Assembly (NCBI GenBank): GCA_012800795.1
Contig: JAAZIQ010000053.1
Coordinates: forward strand, 1 to 64,000
From: Bacillota bacterium
Lineage (GTDB): Bacteria > Bacillota > Dethiobacteria > Dethiobacterales > Dethiobacteraceae
DNA length: 64,000 bases
Direction of reading: 5' to 3'
Part shown: positions 51,676 through 60,870 of the stretch, piece by piece
Position numbering within the stretch: the first letter of the stretch is position 1
Layout of the letters: each line of letters starts with the position of its first letter
The notes under the pieces: generated by a model
Databases searched by the model: none
Told to the model about the DNA's origin: nothing
What the model saw: only the letters and a program-made list of their open reading frames with translations
Position numbers and translations under genes: made by a program

Positions 51676-52233
51676 TTACACTCTTTCTATGTACTCACCT
51701 GTACGAGTGTCTATACGCAGGACATCTCCAACATTGATAAAAAAGGGCACTTGTACAACCAGACCTGTTTCCAGAGTAGCCGGTTTGGAACCTCCCGAAG
51801 CCGTATCTCCCTTAATCCCCGGTTCAGTATCCACAACAGTTAACTCCACAAAATATGGCAACTCTATTCCAATGAGTTGTCCTTGGTAAAAAAGGACATT
51901 GATCAACATATTCTCCTTTAAATACTTAACATCATTTCCCAATTGTTCACGTGATAGCGAAATCTGTTCGTAACTTTCTGTATCCATCATAAAATATTCA
52001 TCACCGGAATTGTACAAATACTGCATCTCTCGACGGTCCATTATGGCCCGCTCCACTTTTTCTCCGGCTCTAAAAGTGCGCTCTGTCGTGGCACCTGATT
52101 TTATATTCTTTAGCTTAGTCCGAACAAAAGCTGCTCCTTTACCTGGTTTAACATGCTGAAAATCAATTATTATATAGACCTCTCCACCCAATTCAATTGT
52201 TAAGCCGGTTCTAAAATCACTGGTAGATATCAT
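51676..52233 (-). CDS. efp: Elongation factor P
   Basis: Three-domain translation factor that relieves ribosome stalling at polyproline. The 185-aa product contains the N-terminal KOW-like domain with [12 protein letters not shown], whose lysine is the modified residue in characterised EF-P, and the C-terminal OB folds ([30 protein letters not shown]). ATG 52233 follows GGAGGGG six bases before; the upstream eight residues of the longest frame are discarded. Modification genes (epmA, ymfI) are not in the window. Confidence 0.95.
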   Translation of the reverse strand: MISTSDFRTGLTIELGGEVYIIIDFQHVKPGKGAAFVRTKLKNIKSGATTERTFRAGEKVERAIMDRREMQYLYNSGDEYFMMDTESYEQISLSREQLGNDVKYLKENMLINVLFYQGQLIGIELPYFVELTVVDTEPGIKGDTASGGSKPATLETGLVVQVPFFINVGDVLRIDTRTGEYIERV

Positions 52234-52247
52234 GCAGTCCCCTCCAT

Positions 52248-53312
52248 TTATAGGCAAATTAATTCTTTTGTGCTTGCTGTCAGATTTCTGATGCCATTTT
52301 CCTCAACTACAACCATATCTTCAATCCGCACGCCAAACTCTCCTGGCAGGTAAACACCAGGCTCCACAGTTACTACCATTTTAGGCTGCAGAGTATCCTG
52401 CGATGAAACAGACAGACGTGGTGCTTCATGAATTTCACGACCAACGCCATGTCCAAGACCGTGCCCAAAATAATCTCCTAGACCCGCCTTCACTAAAACA
52501 TCACGAGCCAATGCATCACCCTCTCGCCCGCTCATTCCGGCCCGTAGCCCCGCCAGCGCTGTCTGCTGTGCCTCTAAAACAAACTCATATATTCTGCGCT
52601 GTTTATCACTTACTTTGCTCACAAAAACAGTACGTGTCATATCCGAACAATAACCGTCTACAATGCAACCGAAATCCAGCACAACGGCATCGCCTGCCGC
52701 CACCACTTTATCTGAGGCAACGCCGTGCGGTAAAGCAGAACGGCTGCCGGAGCCGACAATCATCGTAAAGGATAAACCGCTGGCACCCTTTTTCCGCATG
52801 ATAAATTCCAGCTCCAGCGCAATATCCCTTTCTCTGACGCCTGGTTTAATTATGGACAAAATTTCCGTAAAGGCCTCATCCGCAATTTTTTGTGCCGACT
52901 CAATGGCTGCAATTTCAGCAGCGCTTTTAACTGCACGCAGCCGCACTACAGGAGAAATTATGGGCTGTACAGTAATACCGTCCACAGCGGCATTGATCTT
53001 ATTGTATGTATCTACCGTCAAATGATCAGCTTCCACTGCCAGCATACTACAGCCAACTGTATGCAAAAGCTCTGCCAGGCGTTTCCAACTATCTCCGGCA
53101 ACATCAACTACTTCATAGGCTGGTGCCTGCTGCGCAGCCTGCTCCAGATAACGGAAGTCCGTCATTAAAGCGGCTTTATCCTCCGTAATAAACAACATTC
53201 CGGCCGTACCGGTAAAACCACTTAAATATGCAACATTGATGGGATTAGTGATTAGTATGGCTTCTCTATTCTCTGCCTGCAGCTGCTGGCGCAGCGCTGC
53301 CAGCCTCTCCAT
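52248..53312 (-). CDS. Xaa-Pro aminopeptidase/dipeptidase (M24B)
   Basis: 354-aa creatinase-fold metallopeptidase. The C-terminal half has the metal motifs [19 protein letters not shown] (about 205-223), [17 protein letters not shown] (about 282-298) and [19 protein letters not shown] (about 316-335); the N-terminal half is the creatinase-type domain. ATG 53312 has GAGGAG eight bases before it. It precedes efp, a frequent pairing in Clostridia (PepQ-like). Confidence 0.9.
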   Translation of the reverse strand: MERLAALRQQLQAENREAILITNPINVAYLSGFTGTAGMLFITEDKAALMTDFRYLEQAAQQAPAYEVVDVAGDSWKRLAELLHTVGCSMLAVEADHLTVDTYNKINAAVDGITVQPIISPVVRLRAVKSAAEIAAIESAQKIADEAFTEILSIIKPGVRERDIALELEFIMRKKGASGLSFTMIVGSGSRSALPHGVASDKVVAAGDAVVLDFGCIVDGYCSDMTRTVFVSKVSDKQRRIYEFVLEAQQTALAGLRAGMSGREGDALARDVLVKAGLGDYFGHGLGHGVGREIHEAPRLSVSSQDTLQPKMVVTVEPGVYLPGEFGVRIEDMVVVEENGIRNLTASTKELICL

Positions 53313-53410
53313 ATTCATCTCTCCTCATCCAAAAAAGCATTAACAAATATTCATAGAAATAGTATTTCGCTTTTTCGGTAAAAAAATCCTTCTCCGGAAA
53401 GCCCATATTA

Positions 53411-53932
53411 TTAATTAAGGAATTTTGCCTGTAATGCCAAAATTTCTTCCACCACAACTGACGGTGCTTTCCCTGTAGTATCAATCCGTACTTGAGCCGC
53501 TTGCCGGTAAAAATCTTTTCTTTGTTGATAAAGAGACGACAGGGCACCTTCCTGAGCAAGCAGGGGACGTGACTTATCATTGGCCAAACGCTGCTCGAGA
53601 GCAGCTATGCTAGCGTCAAGCCAAATCATAATACCATGTTTTTGCAGCTCTACTACATTTTGCGGATTCAAAACAGCGCCGCCCCCTGTAGCTATGATTA
53701 AACCATTTTGCCGGCTGACTTCCCGGATAACTTCACTTTCCAATTTACGGAAATAGGCCTCACCCTTTTCTGCAAAAATTTCTGTGATGGGCTTATTTTC
53801 TCTCTGTACAATCAACTCGTCCGTGTCAATAAGTGTACGCTTTAGTTCAGCGGCCAACAACTTGCCCACCTCTGTTTTACCTGTACCCATAAAACCGATT
53901 AGAACAATATTTTTTATGTCCTTTTTTTTCAT
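53411..53932 (-). CDS. aroK: Shikimate kinase
   Basis: Phosphorylates shikimate in aromatic amino acid synthesis. The 173-aa protein has Walker A GFMGTGKTEVGKLLA (about 13-27), the DTDEL shikimate-binding motif (about 37-41), GGGAVL and the lid RPLL (about 120-135). It lies between the pilus operon and the peptidase gene; aroK beside pilus genes is common in Firmicutes. Confidence 0.93.
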   Translation of the reverse strand: MKKKDIKNIVLIGFMGTGKTEVGKLLAAELKRTLIDTDELIVQRENKPITEIFAEKGEAYFRKLESEVIREVSRQNGLIIATGGGAVLNPQNVVELQKHGIMIWLDASIAALEQRLANDKSRPLLAQEGALSSLYQQRKDFYRQAAQVRIDTTGKAPSVVVEEILALQAKFLN

Positions 53933-54017
53933 AAATCAAGTTGCTCCTTCATTTAATTCTATCATTCCTTCGACATTTTATTTGTAAGTCCTGCCAAATA
54001 CAGAGAACAGGCTGCCT

Positions 54018-54461
54018 TTAGGGTGGTGAGCTGTCTATTCGTACACGGCCCGTTACGGGTGTGACAATAATATAGAGTCTTCTGCCTGCACTATCCTGCA
54101 GGCGAATATAACCGCCCTGATTGGGAGCACCTGTATAACGGAAATAAAGTGTAGGGCGGTTATTTACTGTGGGTAAATTGGCAATCATTGTTATTTCTGC
54201 CGGCAGATCAACCCATTGTGTGCCATGGGGGAGATCTAAACGATAACACCCGTTTAAATCATAAAATACCATCGTACAGCTAAGTCCATGGGTTATGGCG
54301 GTTAAGCGGGCTTCCTGCATAGCATTGGCTATTTCGTGCGCAGCTGTCCTTAGCGGCCAGCTGCCTAAATCCTGCACCAGCGGTACCGCCAAGCCGGTGA
54401 GAACTGCCAGCAGTAATAATACTACCAGCAACTCAACAAAAGTTATACCCTTACTGCCCAC
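54018..54461 (-). CDS. Prepilin-like protein (GspH type)
   Basis: 147-aa minor pseudopilin: GTG 54461, seven bases behind GGAGGTG, gives a short leader MGSKG cleaved before ITFVELLVVLLLLAVLTG, the class III prepilin signature with Glu5. The C-terminal domain is beta-rich (TLYFRYTGAPNQGGYIRLQDSAGRRLYI). The longest frame upstream belongs to the preceding gene. Likely one of the minor pilins of the pilus operon. Confidence 0.85.
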   Translation of the reverse strand: MGSKGITFVELLVVLLLLAVLTGLAVPLVQDLGSWPLRTAAHEIANAMQEARLTAITHGLSCTMVFYDLNGCYRLDLPHGTQWVDLPAEITMIANLPTVNNRPTLYFRYTGAPNQGGYIRLQDSAGRRLYIIVTPVTGRVRIDSSPP

Positions 54462-54465
54462 AAAC

Positions 54466-55509
54466 TCACCTCCGCGGCGATACTTCCAGCCATTCCAATG
54501 TAAAGGAGGGATCAGCCAACAATAATTCCCGCGGCACTGCACTTTGCTGCCGTAATATTGCTAAATCATTGTAAGTAATGCTGATGTTTTGTAGTTGTAA
54601 AAGCGGTGACAGTAAACATCCGTTAATCTGAAGCCGTGCAGCATTATGGCGGCTAATACTACCGGCACTGTAAATAAATAAACTGCCTGGCCAAAAGCCA
54701 ACAGCATTATCAAGAATTACATCGCCGGCGGCTACTATTACCACTTGACTATCGCTTGCCCACTCGTTGATAAAAACATCTTTAGCGGCAACTATCAATC
54801 CTTCCCAAGGAGCCTTTAGGGAAATCTTGGCAGAAACCGGCGCATAAATTGGGCCTGTTTGCAGGCCATCTATCAAGCAAAAACCATCAACTAAATCAGG
54901 AATATGCCAGTCATAAAAATATGCCTTCTCCTGCAGCTCAGCAAAATTAATATTTAAATCATAAGGTTTTATTACAGCATGAATATTCCCGGTGCAGTTA
55001 TATGCCGCTCCCTCTTCCACCGTGAGCAAATTTGTCCGCAAATCACCTGTAATCAGGCTTTCTCCCTGAGTGAATACTAGCTCTTTGGCATTAAGATGGC
55101 CCTGTATTTCCATTCCGGCCAGCTCCGCCCTATTAGTATACAGTGCCTGCCTCCCTACGGGCTGCACATAAGCCAATACCTCTGCCGACTGTGTTAAATG
55201 TTTGGCTCTACCCTGGGAAATAATCTTAAAGACACCTTCTTGCCATGAAACAGAAACAGAAAAAGCAGGATCTTCTGCATGTTCATACTGCCACTCTGTA
55301 GATAAATTCTGCTGCCAAAGTGAAGGTAGAACGGCCTCTGCCAAATCTATTCCGGCTTCTGCCGCATATTGTGCCTGTTCAGCCGCAACTAAGTGCCCAC
55401 TAACCCGAAAATTTATCACTGCCAGTTTAAGCAGCGATGCTCCCAACAGGGAAAATAAAAGCAGAATATACAATAGCCACACCAAAGCAGCGCCTTGCTC
55501 GTTTTTCAT
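54466..55509 (-). CDS. PilX-like minor pilin with beta-helix-like domain
   Basis: 347-aa protein: N-terminal membrane segment (about 8-32, ALVWLLYILLLFSLLGASLLK) without a prepilin cleavage motif, a helix with QAQYAAEAGIDLAEAV typical of PilX N-terminal domain, then a long beta-rich region with short repeated strands (for example LAGMEIQGHLNAKELVFTQGESLITGDL and DVILDNAVGFWPGSLFIYSAG) resembling polymer-forming bactofilin-like or right-handed beta-helix folds. It ends four bases before the next prepilin. Adhesive or structural role is inferred. Confidence 0.75.
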   Translation of the reverse strand: MKNEQGAALVWLLYILLLFSLLGASLLKLAVINFRVSGHLVAAEQAQYAAEAGIDLAEAVLPSLWQQNLSTEWQYEHAEDPAFSVSVSWQEGVFKIISQGRAKHLTQSAEVLAYVQPVGRQALYTNRAELAGMEIQGHLNAKELVFTQGESLITGDLRTNLLTVEEGAAYNCTGNIHAVIKPYDLNINFAELQEKAYFYDWHIPDLVDGFCLIDGLQTGPIYAPVSAKISLKAPWEGLIVAAKDVFINEWASDSQVVIVAAGDVILDNAVGFWPGSLFIYSAGSISRHNAARLQINGCLLSPLLQLQNISITYNDLAILRQQSAVPRELLLADPSFTLEWLEVSPRR

Positions 55510-55952
55510 GGCACTACAACCGCAATATTTTTGGCTGCCACCGCGCTGCGCAAAGTAATTGTTTGGGATGCGATACTGACTTCTAAAGTCATAGATAGGA
55601 CATCACCCCGCTGTAGCTGCCCGTTCGGGGCTAGGAATAAAGTTTCTATATGATTTGCCAAAGGTACTGCCGTCCCTTCAGGTAGTCCCAATAACAACTG
55701 GCGGCCCGACACATAAATTTGGTAGCGACGTAAACTGCCGCTCCTTTTTTTATAGTAAGTTAATCTTTGCCTCTCTCCATCCACCTCAATGCGATAAGCA
55801 TATTTTAATTCATTAACCATTTCTTCCATGGCCAGGCGAGCATGCTGCTGGGCTTCAGCCGCAGCTGCATTCTGAAGCCAACTTTTGCCACCCCAAGGCA
55901 TTATTGTTACCACCGCCGTCAAAACTACCACCAGTAGTGCTGCGGCCACCAC
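55506..55952 (-). CDS. Prepilin-like protein with displaced start
   Basis: 148 aa from GTG 55952, but the reading frame continues upstream through GEGGFTLTELVVAAALLVV, an obvious prepilin processing site (about 55977-55935). Upstream of it no ATG, GTG or TTG exists before an in-frame stop at 55991; only ATC (55988) is available, directly after GGAGGTGA. So either a non-AUG start is used, frameshifting from the upstream prepilin gene occurs, or there is a one-base error. The mature domain is helical then beta-rich, a PilW-type minor pilin. Confidence 0.75.
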   Translation of the reverse strand: MVAAALLVVVLTAVVTIMPWGGKSWLQNAAAAEAQQHARLAMEEMVNELKYAYRIEVDGERQRLTYYKKRSGSLRRYQIYVSGRQLLLGLPEGTAVPLANHIETLFLAPNGQLQRGDVLSMTLEVSIASQTITLRSAVAAKNIAVVVP

Positions 55953-55960
55953 CAGTTCCG

Positions 55961-56347
55961 TTAATGTGAATCCGCCTTCCCCATTGATTCACCTCCAGGC
56001 TGCCAGGTTATAAGTGTAAGCTCCCTGTCTCCATCCTGCCAGCTCACCCGCACCAAAATCTGTTTTAATGGTTGAGCTGCCCTATCAACTTTTACCATAG
56101 TAATTTCTATCTGCCGCCTAAAACCGGCAAAACCCTCCACCTCTTCCTGTGCAAAATCAGTGTTACCGCTGCGGAGCTGCTCCAATGCTTCCCTAGCCAA
56201 ATATACAGCTGTTGTCTGCTCCCTGGCTGTTGTTAAGATTTGGGTGCTCGTAAGAATAAGATTAGAAAAAACAGGCAACAAAACCGCCAACAGAGCCAAA
56301 ACAACAAGTAGCTCCAACAGTAAAAATCCGTCTTCTCGCTTTTGCAT
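55961..56347 (-). CDS. Prepilin-like protein (PilV type)
   Basis: 128-aa minor pilin with leader MQKREDG and processing site before FLLLELLVVLALLAVLLPVFSN (Glu5 of mature protein present). The remainder has YLAREALEQLRSG and a beta-rich end. It ends within 12 bases of the next prepilin motif; its last codons (SMGKADSH) read over the next gene's leader in another frame. In the pilus operon after the peptidase gene. Confidence 0.82.
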   Translation of the reverse strand: MQKREDGFLLLELLVVLALLAVLLPVFSNLILTSTQILTTAREQTTAVYLAREALEQLRSGNTDFAQEEVEGFAGFRRQIEITMVKVDRAAQPLKQILVRVSWQDGDRELTLITWQPGGESMGKADSH

Positions 56348-56380
56348 AAACTTCCCTTCTTAAAAGACAAGTGCTGTATT

Positions 56381-57031
56381 TTAAAAATGAAGCCCGCTTA
56401 ACCGGAAATACCACTGTAAAATTTCTTTTCCCCACATTGTAACACTAAAGGCCGCTGCTACTAAAAATGGAGCAAAAGGAATGGTGTCTTTTCGCTTCTT
56501 TACCCCCAGCAATAAAAGAAATGCTGCTATTAATCCTCCAGCTGTAAAAGCCAGAAACATTACCAGCAGCATTTCCCGCCATCCATACCATAAACCTAAA
56601 ACTGCAGCCAACTTAATATCTCCACCACCTAAACCACCTTGGCTTAACAGCGCAAGTAATAAAAAAATACCGCCGCCCAATATTCCGCCCAATATTAATT
56701 TAACAGCCTGGTTGCTGCAGATTTTCAGGATGCCAAAAAATAGCAAAACTATCACCAAATAATCGGGGATTATTTTATGCCGCAGATCAATAAAAAAAAT
56801 CATCACCAGCGGCAGAAAATAGGCTGCATGCAAAAGCATTTGCGGCCAGCCAAAACGATAGCGAAAAGCAAAAAAAACTAAACCGCTTATTATCCCCCCT
56901 AAGAGACAGCACCAAAAACAGGGAATTTCCCCGGCAAAATTACCCCATTTTTTATTGTACATATAATTTTTACAAAAAAAGCTTGTTAAAAGGCCGCAGA
57001 TAAAAGTAATAAAAATATACTTAAAATTCAC
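56381..57031 (-). CDS. pilD: Prepilin peptidase (A24), lacking methyltransferase zinc motif
   Basis: 216-aa aspartic protease with about seven spans. Catalytic aspartates are in FFIDLRHKIIPD (about 80-91) and GLGGGDIKLAAVLG (about 133-146, the GxGD motif). The four-cysteine zinc site of the N-terminal methyltransferase domain found in long PilD is missing; only IPCFWCCL remains, so it probably cleaves but may not methylate. It lies between pilB and the minor pilins. Confidence 0.85.
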   Translation of the reverse strand: MNFKYIFITFICGLLTSFFCKNYMYNKKWGNFAGEIPCFWCCLLGGIISGLVFFAFRYRFGWPQMLLHAAYFLPLVMIFFIDLRHKIIPDYLVIVLLFFGILKICSNQAVKLILGGILGGGIFLLLALLSQGGLGGGDIKLAAVLGLWYGWREMLLVMFLAFTAGGLIAAFLLLLGVKKRKDTIPFAPFLVAAAFSVTMWGKEILQWYFRLSGLHF

Positions 57032-57056
57032 CGGCGCACCTCCTTTAGCAGGCCGA

Positions 57057-58748
57057 TCACACGACTACTCTCATCACTTCTTCCAGAGATGTTAAACCTT
57101 GCTTAACTTTAGACAAACCATCCTCTAGGAGAGTAACCATACCTTCAGCAACGGCCTGACGCTTAATTTCGCCTGACGGTGCCCTCGCAACAGCCAACTT
57201 TTGTATTTTTTCCGAAACCAGTAATAACTCAAAAATCCCTATCCGTCCTGCATAGCCTGTATAGTTACAGTGTAAACAACCGCCGCTGCGCGGCCGAAAG
57301 AGAGTTAGTTTTTCTTCATTGCCTAACCGCATCATGGTACTTTCTGCCTCCTGCCGCGTAAGAGTATATTCTTCCTTGCAATAAGAGCAAAGCAGGCGTG
57401 CCAACCGTTGAGCTAAAATGCCTACAACGGAAGACGCCACAAGATAAGGTTCCACCCCCATCTCAGTTAAGCGGCTGATGGCACTGGCAGCATCATTGGT
57501 ATGCAGCGTAGTAAAAACCAGATGACCGGTTAGAGCCGCTTCAATGGCAATAGCTGCCGTTTCCCGGTCGCGGATTTCTCCCACCATGAGAATATCGGGA
57601 TCATTACGTAAAATAGCACGTAAACCGGAGGCAAAAGTTAAACCGGCTTTAGTATTAATCTGTATTTGGTTAATTCCTTCCAGACGATATTCTACCGGAT
57701 CTTCAATGGTAATGATATTTTTACGTACACTATCTAGTGCCATTAGGCTGGCATATAATGTTGTGCTTTTTCCACTACCTGTGGGGCCGGTCACAGGGAT
57801 AAAGCCATAAGGCAGACTTAGCAACTTCCTATATTGCGCTAGTATTGTGGCAGTTACACCCAGCTGCTCCAACTTAAGCAAATTTTCAGTACGTTCCAAC
57901 AGACGTAAGGTCACTCGCTCTCCTACACCAACGGGCATGGTGGCCACCCGAACATCTATTGTTTTGCCACGCACTTGGATTGACATGCGGCCGTCCTGGG
58001 GAAGACGCCTTTCAGCTATATTGAGATTAGCCATAATTTTAAAGCGCGCCACCAGTGCCCTGTGAAGATACCATGGCGGGTTAAACACATCATGCAGCAC
58101 CCCGTCGATGCGGAAGCGGACACGAATCCTTTGTTCAAAAACTTCAATATGTATATCACTAGCCTTAGCATTTACTGCCTGCAAGAGAATGGTATTAGCC
58201 AACTGTACAGCCGGTTCTTCACTGTCTTCTGGCAGCAGGTATACTGTCGGTTCACTTTCATACTGATTTACTCCTTCTTCCTTTATAGTCAACTTCACAC
58301 CGGCCAGGCCAAAATTTCTCATTGTAGCCTCAAAATCACTGTTTGTTATTAACACAATTTGCAGCTGACAACCGGTTAACAAACGCAAATCTTCAAGCTC
58401 AGGCCTAGCCAATGGTTTGACTGCTGCCACCACCAATGCGCCTGAAGATGTAAAACTTATGGGCAATGCCCGATAACGACGGGCTGCCTCGGGGCTGATG
58501 GTGGCAATCGCATTCGGATCAACAGGATAACTCTCTAAGGAAACAAAAGCTATCCCCGCCAGTTTAGCAAGCACACGACTTACATCTTCTTCCTGACAAA
58601 AACCAAGCTGAACCAATACTTGTGCCAAATCAGCTTGACCTATCTGCAAATCCCGATGCTGTAAAGCAATCTGCAGTTCCTTTTCACTTAACCTCCCCTC
58701 GCGAACAAGACTTTGTCCTAATATTTCCGGCTTCACTACAGCTTGCAC
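57057..58748 (-). CDS. pilB: Type IV pilus/type II secretion assembly ATPase
   Basis: 563-aa hexameric ATPase that powers pilin polymerisation. An N-terminal MshEN/GspE_N domain (about 1-150), Walker A PVTGPTGSGKSTTLYA (about 322-337), Asp and His boxes with Walker B (PDILMVGEIRDRETA, about 388-402) and a four-cysteine zinc knuckle (LLCSYC and GCLHCN, about 450-493) are present. No pilT retraction ATPase occurs in the window. Confidence 0.93.
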   Translation of the reverse strand: MQAVVKPEILGQSLVREGRLSEKELQIALQHRDLQIGQADLAQVLVQLGFCQEEDVSRVLAKLAGIAFVSLESYPVDPNAIATISPEAARRYRALPISFTSSGALVVAAVKPLARPELEDLRLLTGCQLQIVLITNSDFEATMRNFGLAGVKLTIKEEGVNQYESEPTVYLLPEDSEEPAVQLANTILLQAVNAKASDIHIEVFEQRIRVRFRIDGVLHDVFNPPWYLHRALVARFKIMANLNIAERRLPQDGRMSIQVRGKTIDVRVATMPVGVGERVTLRLLERTENLLKLEQLGVTATILAQYRKLLSLPYGFIPVTGPTGSGKSTTLYASLMALDSVRKNIITIEDPVEYRLEGINQIQINTKAGLTFASGLRAILRNDPDILMVGEIRDRETAAIAIEAALTGHLVFTTLHTNDAASAISRLTEMGVEPYLVASSVVGILAQRLARLLCSYCKEEYTLTRQEAESTMMRLGNEEKLTLFRPRSGGCLHCNYTGYAGRIGIFELLLVSEKIQKLAVARAPSGEIKRQAVAEGMVTLLEDGLSKVKQGLTSLEEVMRVVV

Positions 58749-58770
58749 TCTTTTACACTCCTCAAAACAT

Positions 58771-59301
58771 TTACTCTAAAAGAGAGAAAACGCTTGCCTT
58801 TAAACAAAAATAGCCTGTTCCTTTTTCTCCGGACTGTGTAATCTGGAGTTCATCAATGCGCAGCGCCCGATCAAAGCTCTTAAGATACTGCAAAAAAGTT
58901 ATTACTTGCTCAAAACGGCCCAAAAACACCACTTCCAGTGGTATTTCCCACAAGTCATCCAGGGCTATTTTGGGAGCAAAATTTAGCTGCACAAATTTCA
59001 TTCCTGCCATATCAAGGCCTTTTTGTAAGCCCAGCAATAACTGCTCCTCTGCAGTCTCAGCAGGCAGCAATTGTGATAAAACTGCCGCCTCTCTAGCTAA
59101 TTGCTGCTGCCTTTCCCCCAAAGACTTGGCCACCGCTAAACGCTTGCTTGCCGCCTGATATCTTTGTTCTTCCTGCTGCCAAATTTGCTTATAGCCTTGA
59201 AATAACCTGAACTGCCATACAAAACATAGGCCGGCTACCAAGACTATAAATATAAATGAAATTAAATACAGTCGCTGCCTACTTCCCTGCTGATTGTTCA
59301 T
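58771..59301 (-). CDS. PilO-like assembly protein
   Basis: 176-aa inner-membrane protein with one N-terminal span (about 12-28), a coiled coil (about 40-72) and a ferredoxin-like domain (GLQKGLDMAGMKFVQLNFAPKI and FEQVITFLQYLKSFDRALRIDELQI). Fits PilO and lies after pilM and pilN. It overlaps pilN's end by 23 bases. Confidence 0.8.
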   Translation of the reverse strand: MNNQQGSRQRLYLISFIFIVLVAGLCFVWQFRLFQGYKQIWQQEEQRYQAASKRLAVAKSLGERQQQLAREAAVLSQLLPAETAEEQLLLGLQKGLDMAGMKFVQLNFAPKIALDDLWEIPLEVVFLGRFEQVITFLQYLKSFDRALRIDELQITQSGEKGTGYFCLKASVFSLLE

Positions 59302-59857
59302 ACGGTCCTCCGCCCTCCGTGGTAATCCTTACGGCAAAATGCAGCTTCTCTTTCTTTTCCCTTTCCAACATTTTTACGGAATTAACATGCACCTCCAGCA
59401 AAGTATTTTTCTTTTTTAAGGCCGATAGCCATTGTGATAAAGCAATATGCTCTTTAGCTATCCCTTCCGCATCTACTAAAAATTGTTTATTTCCCCAAGC
59501 AGCCGTCAGTTTTGTCAGGCTAATATTATCGGAAGCAGAGCTAAAAATTTCCTGCAAAAGTTGAGCCCAATCAAAACTAGTGGCTATGGCTTGCTGCAAT
59601 AAGATTCTTTTTTGCTTAATTTGCTTATCTAAAGATACAGCTGCTTCATATAATACAATTTCCTTTTCCCAAGCAGCCCTTTGTACAGCCATTAATTTGG
59701 TTTTTTCTTTGATCTGCTCTACCTGCAGCCGCAATAAAAGTGAAGCAACTAGCAGTACAGCAGCCAGCAGCAAAATAATTTTATGGGCGCAAGACTTTGT
59801 CCTTTGTCTTTTTTGCACAGCCTGCAGTTCAGCCGGCATAAGATTAATTTTTAACAT
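59279..59857 (-). CDS. PilN-like assembly protein
   Basis: 192-aa bitopic protein: the cytoplasmic start LKINLMPAELQ matches the PilN INLLP motif that binds PilM; one span at about 26-46, a coiled coil (47-85) and a ferredoxin-like domain follow. Its position between pilM and pilO is standard. Confidence 0.83.
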   Translation of the reverse strand: MLKINLMPAELQAVQKRQRTKSCAHKIILLLAAVLLVASLLLRLQVEQIKEKTKLMAVQRAAWEKEIVLYEAAVSLDKQIKQKRILLQQAIATSFDWAQLLQEIFSSASDNISLTKLTAAWGNKQFLVDAEGIAKEHIALSQWLSALKKKNTLLEVHVNSVKMLEREKKEKLHFAVRITTEGGGPYEQSAGK

Positions 59858-59859
59858 AA

Positions 59860-60858
59860 CTACCCTTCCCAGCCATATAATGCCAAACCGGTACTAACGG
59901 CAAATTCCGGACTATTAACCATTAACTGCAGTTCTTTATTTTTAGCCTTTAAATTAGCTGCCGCTTGCAGTATTTCAACAGCTATGCCGGTTTCTTTTTG
60001 CAAAAACTCCCTAATTCCCGGCATCTGGGCACCGTAGCCGCTTATGCATAATCTATCCACCTTCAAGAAGGTTTGCTGCACCAGAAAGTAATTAATGGCA
60101 GACTGCAATTCTTCCGCCACGGCTTTATACCAAGAGCGTAAAACATCTCTCTCCCCTTGTTTGAAAATAAGGGAACAAACTCCGGAAGGTAAAGTTAAAC
60201 CACACTGCTGAAAATACTGCTGTAAATGCTGAGGAATTATGGCAGCAAAACGCACTTGCCCTTCAGCGACAGCCACCAGACTGTTTAGCCCCACGGCTAA
60301 ATCCAGCATGATAGTTATGCCTTTACGCTGAGCAGGTGAAAGAAGGCGCAATAGTGCCAGCGGTATAACATCAACCGCCCGAATTATTAACTCACTTTGA
60401 TAAAAGGGAGTTATATTGGCCACCAGTTGCGATCTTTTCGCCGCCACCAGCAGAACTTCATAGCTATCCTCCCCTTGCATTTCCCTTATCACAGCCACAT
60501 CCACAACCATTTCCTTACTCGGCAGGGGCAGGTAATTATCAGCCTCCCATAAGATGGCTTTTTTTAGTTTATCTTTTGCTATTTTCCGACGACTAAGAAA
60601 ACGCAGTAAAACATTATGATTAAATACACCAAGCACTACTTGGCGACTCTTAAAATTTGCAGTATACCACAACTTTTGCAGCGCATCTCTTATAACTTCC
60701 GGCTGTTGCACAGAACCGTTTTGCACGGCTTTCCCTGCCACAGCTATTTGCCCTGCCGCTTCAAGAAAAATTGTTTTTCTTACATACTTTAGCTCCACTG
60801 CCCGAATAAAACCGGTATCTAGCTCCACTCCCACAACTCTGTTTCTCAACTTTAGCAT
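59860..60858 (-). CDS. pilM: PilM-like actin-fold protein
   Basis: 332-aa cytoplasmic protein of the FtsA-like PilM family: GVELDTGFIRAVELKY (about 9-24), the ALLRLLSP region and SGYGAQMPGIREFLQKETGIAVEIL (about 258-282) are typical. It binds PilN to link the platform to PilB. Two bases separate it from pilN. Confidence 0.85.
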   Translation of the reverse strand: MLKLRNRVVGVELDTGFIRAVELKYVRKTIFLEAAGQIAVAGKAVQNGSVQQPEVIRDALQKLWYTANFKSRQVVLGVFNHNVLLRFLSRRKIAKDKLKKAILWEADNYLPLPSKEMVVDVAVIREMQGEDSYEVLLVAAKRSQLVANITPFYQSELIIRAVDVIPLALLRLLSPAQRKGITIMLDLAVGLNSLVAVAEGQVRFAAIIPQHLQQYFQQCGLTLPSGVCSLIFKQGERDVLRSWYKAVAEELQSAINYFLVQQTFLKVDRLCISGYGAQMPGIREFLQKETGIAVEILQAAANLKAKNKELQLMVNSPEFAVSTGLALYGWEG

Positions 60859-60870
60859 GCAAAAAGCCTC

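Noticed and set aside
53969-53975. TGTCGAA on the minus strand upstream of aroK, like an 0A-box
   Set aside because: Single seven-base match; no promoter context and the neighbouring genes are not typical Spo0A targets.
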